From: Andeanibacterium sp035497315
GTDB taxonomy: Bacteria > Pseudomonadota > Alphaproteobacteria > Sphingomonadales > Sphingomonadaceae
DNA length: 64,000 nt
Direction of reading: 5' to 3'
Assembly: GCA_035497315.1 (NCBI GenBank)
Contig: DATJDU010000084.1
Location: 1 to 64,000, forward strand
Position 1 is the first letter of the stretch. Every line of letters starts with the position of its first letter. Shown here piece after piece: positions 58,357 through 64,000 of the stretch. A model generated the notes under the pieces. It worked only from the letters and a program-made list of their open reading frames with translations. It was not told the origin of the DNA and did no database searches. The translations under genes and the position numbers were made by a program.

Positions 58357-59379
58357 ATGCGTATCGTATCCGGCATCCAGCCCACCGGGCAGCTTCACCT
58401 CGGCAATTACCTGGGCGCCATCCGCAATTGGGTGCGCATGCAGGACGAGATGGAGGAAGGCAGCCAGTGCCTGTTCTTCCTGGCCGACCTGCATGCCATT
58501 TCCATGCCGCATAATCCGGCGGAACTGTTTTCCGGCACGCTGGAAATGGTCGCGGCGCTGACCGCCTGCGGCATCGATCCCGATCGGTCGGTGCTGTTCA
58601 ATCAGGCCCAGGTGCCCGCTCATGCAGAGCTGCAATGGCTGCTGAACGGCACGGCCCGCATGGGCTGGCTGAACCGCATGACGCAGTTCAAGGACAAGTC
58701 CGGCAAGAATCGCGAAGGTGCCTCCATCGCCCTGTTCACCTATCCGGTGCTGCAGGCAGCGGACGTGCTGCTCTATCAGGCGACTCACGTTCCCGTGGGC
58801 GAGGACCAGAAGCAGCACCTGGAACTGGCGCGCGACATCGCGCAGAAGTTCAACAACGACTTCGCAAGTGAAGACAAGCCCGTCTTCACCCTGCCCGATC
58901 CGATCATCCCGCCCGATGCGGCCCGGATCATGAGCCTGCGTGACGGCACGTCGAAGATGAGCAAGTCCGATCCTTCGGACATGAGCCGTATCAATCTGAC
59001 CGACGATGCCGATGCGATGATGCAGAAAGTGAAGAAGGCCAAGACCGATCCGGAACCGCTTCCTTCCGAGCTTGCCGGCCTGGAAGGGCGGCCCGAAGCG
59101 GCCAATCTGGTGGGCATCTATGCCACCATGGCCAACATCTCCGCCGAAACCGTGCTGGCCGATTTCGCCGGCAAGGGCTTCGGCACGTTCAAGCCCGCGC
59201 TGGGCGAACTGCTGGTGGAGACGCTGGGCCCGATCACCAGCCGCTTCGTGGAACTCAAGCAGGACCGCGAGGCACTGGACGCGATCCTCGCCAAGGGCGC
59301 GCTGAAAGCCCGAGATATCGCAGGGACGACGCTGGATGCGGCCTATGATGCGCTGGGGCTGGTGCGCAGTCACCACTGA
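58357..59379 (+). CDS. trpS: Tryptophanyl-tRNA synthetase
   Basis: Encodes 340 aa, a class Ic synthetase. The HIGH-type signature is in P-T-G-Q-L-H-L-G-N-Y (residues ~9-18), and the KMSKS loop is in G-T-S-K-M-S-K-S-D. Substrate-binding segments F-F-L-A-D-L-H-A, V-P-V-G-E-D-Q-K-Q-H and D-P-I-I-P-P are present. It charges tRNA-Trp. The length is near the family's ~330. It follows murJ and is closed by a terminator. Confidence 0.97.
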   Translation: MRIVSGIQPTGQLHLGNYLGAIRNWVRMQDEMEEGSQCLFFLADLHAISMPHNPAELFSGTLEMVAALTACGIDPDRSVLFNQAQVPAHAELQWLLNGTARMGWLNRMTQFKDKSGKNREGASIALFTYPVLQAADVLLYQATHVPVGEDQKQHLELARDIAQKFNNDFASEDKPVFTLPDPIIPPDAARIMSLRDGTSKMSKSDPSDMSRINLTDDADAMMQKVKKAKTDPEPLPSELAGLEGRPEAANLVGIYATMANISAETVLADFAGKGFGTFKPALGELLVETLGPITSRFVELKQDREALDAILAKGALKARDIAGTTLDAAYDALGLVRSHH

Positions 59380-59400
59380 TCCGGCCGCAAGCTAAGCAAC

Positions 59401-59434
59401 CGGGCCCGCCTCTTCGCAAGGAGCGGCGGGCCCG
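59401..59434 (+). terminator. Stem-loop terminator of trpS
   Basis: CGGGCCCGCC (59401-59410) pairs perfectly with GGCGGGCCCG (59425-59434) across a 14-base loop, 22 bases after the trpS stop. The following T run is short. Confidence 0.75.
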
Positions 59435-59541
59435 TTCGCATTCAAGCGCTATTAAGGCGCTCAAAGGCAGGGTAATGTCAGCATAGAAGTCTATCTGCCC
59501 GATCATTCTCCCTTTACCGGGCAAGCCTTGAGAGACCTGAC

Positions 59542-60210
59542 ATGACGACGGAAAACAATTCGATCGGTCGCGCAATCAAGCTGTTGATGGTCCCCCTGCT
59601 GCTGGCGGCGCTGGCCGCCTGCGCATCGGGCTTCAAAGCGGATGTTTCCCGCTTCCAGAGCCAGCTTCCCGCCCCCCAGGGGCAGTCCTTCGCAGTAGTG
59701 GCGGAAGATCCCAAGCTCGCAGGCGGGCTTGAATTCGCGCAATATGCCCATCTGGTCGAAGGCCAGATGCAAAAGCTGGGCTATGAACTGGCCTCCCCCA
59801 AGAACGCCACGCTGATCGTCCGCTTCGATTATGGGGTGGACAATGGGCGCGAGAAACTGACCGGTTCCAGCATCGGGCGCGACCCCTTCTGGGATCCCTG
59901 GTACGGCTATCGCGGTTATTATGGCCGCTCGGCCTATTACCGCAGCCGCCTGTGGGGCTTCGGCTGGTACGATCCCTTCTTCGACAGCCGCTCGGTTGAC
60001 AGCTACACCGTCTATACCAGCGGCATCGAATTGAAGATCGACCGCGCCGCCGATGGCCAGCGCCTGTTCGAAGGCAAGGCCGAGGCTGTCTCCACCTCCA
60101 ACCGTCTGCAATATCTGGTGCCCAACCTGGTGGAAGCCATGTTCACCGACTTCCCCGGCAATTCGGGCGAGACGATGCGCATTACCATCGCACCGGAAAA
60201 GAAGAAGTAA
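59542..60210 (+). CDS. DUF4136-domain lipoprotein
   Basis: Encodes 222 aa. The lipobox L-A-A-L-A-A-C (Cys ~29) follows a hydrophobic signal. The mature part resembles DUF4136: F-K-A-D-V-S-R-F, then a Tyr/Gly/Trp-rich central loop (W-D-P-W-Y-G-Y-R-G-Y-Y-G-R-S-A-Y-Y) and a C-terminal E-L-K-I-D-R-A-A-D-G-Q-R-L-F-E-G-K-A-E. DUF4136 lipoproteins occur in the outer membrane of many proteobacteria with unknown roles. The gene is a single unit ended by a strong terminator. Confidence 0.85.
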   Translation: MTTENNSIGRAIKLLMVPLLLAALAACASGFKADVSRFQSQLPAPQGQSFAVVAEDPKLAGGLEFAQYAHLVEGQMQKLGYELASPKNATLIVRFDYGVDNGREKLTGSSIGRDPFWDPWYGYRGYYGRSAYYRSRLWGFGWYDPFFDSRSVDSYTVYTSGIELKIDRAADGQRLFEGKAEAVSTSNRLQYLVPNLVEAMFTDFPGNSGETMRITIAPEKKK

Positions 60211-60236
60211 GCGGCGCTTCGCAGGCTGCGGAAATC

Positions 60237-60269
60237 AAAAAGGCGGGCCCGGGCGGGTCCGCCTTTTTC
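60237..60269 (+). terminator. Rho-independent terminator of the DUF4136 gene
   Basis: AAAAAGGCGGGCCC (60237-60250) pairs with GGGTCCGCCTTTTT (60255-60268) with a short loop. The A and T runs permit bidirectional use between the convergent DUF4136 and PilZ genes. Confidence 0.9.
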
Positions 60270-60272
60270 GTG

Positions 60273-60581
60273 TCAGCCGTTCCTGCGCGAAAGCAGGGAC
60301 TGGCGCAGCCGCGCAAGGATCGGCTCGTAAAGCAATTGTTCGAACATCAGCCCTGCCCGGTCGTCTTCCACCCACACCACACTGGCGGGCTGATAGCTGA
60401 GCCCTTCGAGCTTGATCAATACGCGGTCGTCAACCCGGATCGGCCAGGCGCGCCGGTCGATCATGCAGCCGATCGGGGATATGTCGAGTACGGGAATCTC
60501 CAGCACGCCGCCGCTGCGCGTACGACAGTGGGCAGTGAGATATTTTGCCCCGTTCGGTGCGTCCGCTGACACGCTGGCCAT
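60273..60581 (-). CDS. PilZ-domain protein
   Basis: Encodes 102 aa from an ATG with AGGGAA eight bases upstream; an ATG at 60710 would add 43 residues of AT-rich, less protein-like sequence. The PilZ signature is seen as A-H-C-R-T-R-S-G (R-x-x-x-R-like c-di-GMP contact) and L-D-I-S-P-I-G-C (D/N-x-S-x-x-G). The C-terminal part is basic. PilZ proteins bind cyclic di-GMP and adjust motility or envelope functions. The motif spacing is atypical enough that c-di-GMP binding is not certain. It converges with DUF4136. Confidence 0.8.
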   Translation of the reverse strand: MASVSADAPNGAKYLTAHCRTRSGGVLEIPVLDISPIGCMIDRRAWPIRVDDRVLIKLEGLSYQPASVVWVEDDRAGLMFEQLLYEPILARLRQSLLSRRNG

Positions 60582-60800
60582 AGCACTGTTTCCCTGCAGC
60601 GCTGCGGGCAAAGCGGCTGATTTCCGCGCCCTTGCAGCGACAAGGATTAATGATGAATATTGATCAGCAAAGACCTTAGAGGTCTGCCTAATTTCGTGTA
60701 AATTTACCATTTACCCGATGGAAAGCATGTTGCGGCGACACTGCCGCCAACATTTCGGTGCCCACCGTGCCTGATCCTAATTGCAGGCGGACCGTGTTGG

Positions 60801-60840
60801 GCCTGGATCGCCTCGGGGGCTTTGCCCCTCGCAATGACGG
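60801..60840. repeat. Second, shorter copy of the REP-like repeat
   Basis: The sequence from GCCTGGATCG through GGGGGCTTTGCCCC to CTCGCAATGACGG contains a GGGGGC/GCCCC hairpin and the same CTCGCAATGACG end as the element at 22126-22211. It lies in the intergenic DNA between the PilZ gene and the end of dut. It appears to be a half-unit of the same repeat family. Confidence 0.65.
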
Positions 60841-60855
60841 CTCACCAGCGCCAAA

Positions 60856-61323
60856 TTACCCCTTCAGCGAGACGACCCCGCCGGTCGATCCGAAACCGCC
60901 CGCCCCACGCTCCGTATCGTCAAGCTCGGCCACTTCGGCCCAGCTTGCGCGCGTCACCGGCGCCAGCACCAACTGGGCCACCCGGTCCCCGCGATGGATC
61001 GCGAAGGGCTCGCTGCCGAAATTGATCATGATTACCTTCAGCTCGCCGCGATAATCGGAATCGATCGTGCCCGGCGTATTGGGCACGCTGACGCCATGTT
61101 TCAGCGCAAGGCCTGAACGCGGGCGGACCTGAATTTCGTATCCCTCGGGAATCGCCACTGCGAGGCCGGTGGCCACCGGATGACGCATACCCGGTTCCAG
61201 CACCACATCCTCAGCCGACAGAACATCCATTCCGGCCGCACCTGGCGTAGCATATTTGGGAAGCTCCAGACCCTCGCCATGCGGCAGGCGCTTTACCTGA
61301 ACCGCAATGTCATTCGAGGGCAT
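60856..61323 (-). CDS. dut: Deoxyuridine 5'-triphosphate nucleotidohydrolase
   Basis: Encodes 155 aa, a trimeric dUTPase. The five motifs are visible: A-A-G-M-D-V-L (I), R-P-R-S-G-L-A (II), N-T-P-G-T-I-D-S-D-Y-R-G-E (III), R-G-D-R-V-A-Q-L-V (IV) and the C-terminal R-G-A-G-G-F-G-S-T-G (V). It hydrolyses dUTP to dUMP, protecting DNA and feeding dTMP synthesis. The ATG at 61323 has AAGGA seven bases upstream and overlaps the coaBC end by 14 bases. The coaBC-dut pairing is a common bacterial arrangement. Confidence 0.97.
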   Translation of the reverse strand: MPSNDIAVQVKRLPHGEGLELPKYATPGAAGMDVLSAEDVVLEPGMRHPVATGLAVAIPEGYEIQVRPRSGLALKHGVSVPNTPGTIDSDYRGELKVIMINFGSEPFAIHRGDRVAQLVLAPVTRASWAEVAELDDTERGAGGFGSTGGVVSLKG

Positions 61324-63058
61324 CGGCAATCCTTTCCATCAGCTTCAGGGCTACGTCTTCCTTTGGCATCGCCGGCCAGTCCTCGACAGACTTGGCCGTG
61401 ACGATATGCACAGTGTTCTGTTCGCCGCCCATCGTGTCCCCCTTCACGTCATTGGCAACGATCCAGTCGGCACCCTTGGACTTGCGCTTCTTCTTGGCGT
61501 TCTCGATCAGATTGTCGGTCTCGGCCGCAAAGCCCACCAGCAGGCGTGGACGCTTGGCCCCCGCAGCGACACTGGCGAGAATATCGGGATTCTCGGTCAG
61601 CAGCAGGGCCGGCGGTGCATTGGCGCGCTTCTTGATCTTGGCATCGGCGAATTCCATCGTCCGCCAATCGGCCACGGCGGCCACCATCACCGCCACATCG
61701 GCCGGCAGGGCGCGCTTCACCGCTTCGGACATTTCCAGCGCGGATTCGACATCGATCCGCTCCACTCCCGGGGGGGTCTTGAGATGGACCGGGCCAGTAA
61801 CCAGCGTCACCCGTGCGCCCAGCGCGGCAGCGGCGGCGGCGATCGCGAAGCCCTGCTTGCCGGAAGAGCGATTGGCGATGTAGCGCACCGGATCGATCGG
61901 CTCATGCGTGGGCCCGGCAGTAACCAGCACATGCTTGCCGAACAGTGGACGATGCTCGGGCGCGATGTCGAAGGCCGACTGGCCTTCCAGCGGATCTTCG
62001 AGCACCACGCCTGCGCCCGCCGGCAGCACCGCGCGATCCCCGGCGAAGGGTTCGGGCGCGGCCTCGCCAGAGCCGGTCTGCACCAGATGATTGATCGCTT
62101 CCACATCGGTGGGCGGGGCGGAACGAGCCTTGCCCTTCTTGGCGAAGAGCGAGCCTGAAAGATCGGGTATGGCATCGACCGGCTCTTCCTGCGGAAAAGC
62201 CTCTGGCTCGGGATAGTCTCCGGGCTCGGGAAAAGCTCTCGACACCGCATCTTCGAACGGGGCCTGCGATGGGATGAAATCGGCCGGCAGCGCAGGCAGG
62301 TCGCCATATTCGACCTCGTCCTCGCGAATGCGGCGCGGCGTGGTGCGATGGATGAGCGAAGCGAACAGCCCGCTGAGGCCGCCTCTGGGGCTGGCGGAGG
62401 CGTCCTCCTCCTCCCCGGCTTCCTCGACTTCCTCCACCTCGTCCTCGGGCTCAAGCGCCTCCAGATAATCGGCAATCTCGCGGTGCCCGGCCCCACCCAC
62501 ACCAAGGAGTCCGGGGTCGACACCCAGCAGTTCGGCAATCTCGAGCCAGACCATTTCCGGTTCCGGCAGACGGCCGGGGCCGAATTCACCGCAGGCCATC
62601 GGGCCTTCGTCCGGCTGCATCACCCGCACGCCCGCCTGCCTCAGCCAGGCGACATTGCGCTGGGTCGCCTCATGCTCCCACATGCGCACATTCATCGCAG
62701 GCACGGTCAGCACCGGCTTGTCGGTGGCGAGAATCAGCGTGGTACCCAGATCGTCGGCAATGCCTGCCGCCATCTTGGCCAGCAAATCCGCCGTGGCGGG
62801 GCACACCACCACCAGATCGGCGCTGCGGCTGAGCTGGATGTGGCCCATCTCTGCCTCGTCGGTGAGATCCCACAGCGAGGTATGAACCTTGTTCTCGCTC
62901 AGCGCCGCGAGCGACATGGGCGTAACGAATTGCGAGCCGCCTTCGGTCAGCACGCATGTCACATCGCCTCCGCCTTTGCGGATCAGGCGAACCAGCTCGC
63001 ACGACTTGTAGGCGGCTATGCCCCCGCCCACGACCAGCAGAATGCGCGGTCCCGTCAT
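61310..63058 (-). CDS. coaBC: Bifunctional phosphopantothenoylcysteine decarboxylase/phosphopantothenate-cysteine ligase with a large inserted linker
   Basis: Encodes 582 aa, while CoaBC proteins are usually about 400. The CoaC flavodoxin part (residues 1-180) has G-G-G-I-A-A-Y-K-S, P-A-M-N-V-R-M-W and C-G-E-F-G-P-G-R-L-P-E-P. The CoaB part (~372-582) has V-L-V-T-A-G-P-T-H-E-P-I-D-P-V-R-Y-I, N-R-S-S-G-K-Q-G and K-I-K-K with L-T-E-N-P-D-I-L. Between them lies an acidic, Pro/Glu-rich stretch of ~185 residues (e.g. E-D-E-V-E-E-V-E-E) that is probably disordered. The start at 63058 (M-T-G-P-R-I-L-L) is the normal family start. It feeds coenzyme A synthesis and overlaps dut. Confidence 0.93.
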   Translation of the reverse strand: MTGPRILLVVGGGIAAYKSCELVRLIRKGGGDVTCVLTEGGSQFVTPMSLAALSENKVHTSLWDLTDEAEMGHIQLSRSADLVVVCPATADLLAKMAAGIADDLGTTLILATDKPVLTVPAMNVRMWEHEATQRNVAWLRQAGVRVMQPDEGPMACGEFGPGRLPEPEMVWLEIAELLGVDPGLLGVGGAGHREIADYLEALEPEDEVEEVEEAGEEEDASASPRGGLSGLFASLIHRTTPRRIREDEVEYGDLPALPADFIPSQAPFEDAVSRAFPEPGDYPEPEAFPQEEPVDAIPDLSGSLFAKKGKARSAPPTDVEAINHLVQTGSGEAAPEPFAGDRAVLPAGAGVVLEDPLEGQSAFDIAPEHRPLFGKHVLVTAGPTHEPIDPVRYIANRSSGKQGFAIAAAAAALGARVTLVTGPVHLKTPPGVERIDVESALEMSEAVKRALPADVAVMVAAVADWRTMEFADAKIKKRANAPPALLLTENPDILASVAAGAKRPRLLVGFAAETDNLIENAKKKRKSKGADWIVANDVKGDTMGGEQNTVHIVTAKSVEDWPAMPKEDVALKLMERIADALE

Positions 63059-63219
63059 ATGTGCCGCCTGAAACTCCCCGGGCAAATTGTTCATCCGCAA
63101 ACCTAGCGCTGCCGTTAACTTAAGGCCAGCCTACGCCATTCCAATGCCCGATTGTGGTTAAGTTTTGCCTAGCGATGCCTATCCGGGCATATGCGAGGAT
63201 ACATAGAGGAGAAACATCG

Positions 63220-63618
63220 ATGCGCCTGATCCTCACTGCCCTGCTGTTCGTTGGCGGGCTGTTCTTCATCATCAACGGGCTGAGCTTCCTGGCCATGCCG
63301 CAATCCTCGGTCGGCAGCTTCGGGCTGGCGGCGGCGGGTACCGCGGGCTGGTCCACCATTCGCGCCGATATGACCGCCTTCTTCGTGGTGGGCGGCTTCT
63401 GCATGGTATGGGGTGCATGGAAGCGCGCAGGCGACATGCTGCTGGTGCCCGCCGCTCTGTTTGGCATCGCCTTTACCGGCCGGCTGGTGAGCCTGTTCGT
63501 CGATGGCATTTATGAAGGCGCCGCCATGCCGATGGCGATCGAGGCGGGGGTGGTGCTTGTCTCGATCATGGGCAACCGGATGCTGCCGCATCACAAAGTG
63601 GAAGAGCTTACGAGCTAA
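63220..63618 (+). CDS. Small membrane protein, DUF4345-like
   Basis: Encodes 132 aa with four transmembrane helices. It has the feel of DUF4345: L-F-F-I-I-N-G-L-S-F-L-A-M-P, G-L-A-A-A-G-T-A-G-W-S-T-I-R-A-D, F-F-V-V-G-G-F-C-M-V-W-G-A-W and F-T-G-R-L-V-S-L-F-V-D-G. The ATG has GAGGAG nine bases upstream. The function is unknown. It is divergent from coaBC and converges with the gene at the right edge. Confidence 0.65.
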   Translation: MRLILTALLFVGGLFFIINGLSFLAMPQSSVGSFGLAAAGTAGWSTIRADMTAFFVVGGFCMVWGAWKRAGDMLLVPAALFGIAFTGRLVSLFVDGIYEGAAMPMAIEAGVVLVSIMGNRMLPHHKVEELTS

Positions 63619-64000
63619 ATCTGCTCCGCCCCCTGCCCCGCGCAGAACGCCAGAGCGAGCGCAACACCATGGGCGCGAAGGCCAGCCCCATGAAATAGGT
63701 CGGCGTGATCATCAGCGCCCAGTAGAAATTATTGTCGCGCCCGGCGATCATGAACAGCACGGCATAGCCGGCGAACAGCAGTGTGCCGAAGGCGCCCGCC
63801 TGCGATTTCCACCCGGCCCAACCGATCAGCGGCAACACCGCCAGCGGCCCGGCCAGCATATGCGGGAGGAACTGGAGGCTGGACGACAAGGCCACATTGG
63901 ACGTGAAGCCCGCCAGGCCGCGCAAGGCGAACCATGAGGGGGACGGCCTGTCCTGCGGCGTCACGAGATCGGCAACGATGCCCAGGTGCACCCACATGGC
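63608..64000 (-). CDS. Incomplete membrane protein at the right edge
   Basis: The frame runs from the window edge to a stop at 63608 and gives at least 130 aa. An ATG is found at 63997, but the frame continues to the edge, so the true start is probably outside. Four hydrophobic helices are visible (L-P-H-M-L-A-G-P-L-A-V-L-P-L-I-G-W, F-G-T-L-L-F-A-G-Y-A-V-L-F, W-A-L-M-I-T-P-T-Y-F-M-G-L-A-F), ending in a basic tail. No family is recognised. The end overlaps the DUF4345-like gene by 11 bases (convergent). Confidence 0.55.
   Translation of the reverse strand, partial: AMWVHLGIVADLVTPQDRPSPSWFALRGLAGFTSNVALSSSLQFLPHMLAGPLAVLPLIGWAGWKSQAGAFGTLLFAGYAVLFMIAGRDNNFYWALMITPTYFMGLAFAPMVLRSLWRSARGRGRSRFSS

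Overview
This 64 kb window is high-GC DNA (roughly 60-65% by eye) from an alphaproteobacterium. It is most likely a member of the Sphingomonadales, in the Erythrobacter/Novosphingobium/Sphingomonas range. The evidence is the gene families and their order: a single bifunctional RSH protein, a ligase-associated PdeM phosphoesterase, an alphaproteobacterial SspB, SecB divergent from Tim44-like/MltA/Smr, and DUF2924 plus serine-recombinase cargo. The species cannot be fixed from sequence alone.

Positions 1-10371 form an accessory region. It holds a small secreted protein, an XRE regulator/unknown/FAD-monooxygenase operon, a membrane-anchored unknown, and a phosphatase-ADP-ribosylglycohydrolase fusion with a coupled small partner. 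It also holds a compact block (5542-10052) of HGGxSTG, DUF5681 and unknown proteins divergent from DUF2924 plus a large serine recombinase. A tRNA-Ser(GGA) gene bounds the region with its 3' end facing the accessory DNA, the usual geometry for an island at a tRNA.

From about 10.4 kb on, the window is mostly core chromosome. 10.5-24.2 kb carries a zincin-like metallopeptidase, a periplasmic cyclophilin, DUF1905, rsh, an M1 aminopeptidase lipoprotein, an aminotransferase, hemF with a coupled HbpS-like protein, pdeM, infC (apparently starting at ATA), a DASS transporter and a J-domain protein. 24.4-29.1 kb is the complete envelope operon ybgC-tolQ-tolR-tolA-tolB-pal. 29.2-33.2 kb is a histidine cluster (hisB-hisH-hisA-X-hisF-[mini sorting-signal protein]-hisE-HIT), in which X is a small membrane protein coupled to its neighbours.

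33.2-42.4 kb has sspB, gmk, an L,D-transpeptidase, a DMT transporter, acnA, two tandem DUF6644-like membrane proteins and a secreted rhodanese. 42.5-47.6 kb has a Ser/Thr/Gly-rich surface protein with a C-terminal sorting-type anchor, ruvA-[TonB_C-like protein]-ruvB, and aroC. 48.7-53.2 kb has ahpC-ahpF followed by a three-gene redox module: cytochrome b561, a His-bearing membrane protein and an octaheme c-type cytochrome. 53.2-64 kb has Smr, mltA, a Tim44-like gene, secB, murJ, trpS, a DUF4136 lipoprotein, a PilZ protein, dut and an enlarged coaBC, and ends in an incomplete membrane protein.

Most operons use 1-4 nt ATGA/GTGA/TGATG overlaps, which were used to place many starts. The items most worth a second look are the octaheme redox module, the ATA start of infC, the tRNA-flanked recombinase island, the TonB_C-like gene between ruvA and ruvB, the enlarged CoaBC linker, and the two sorting-signal proteins.
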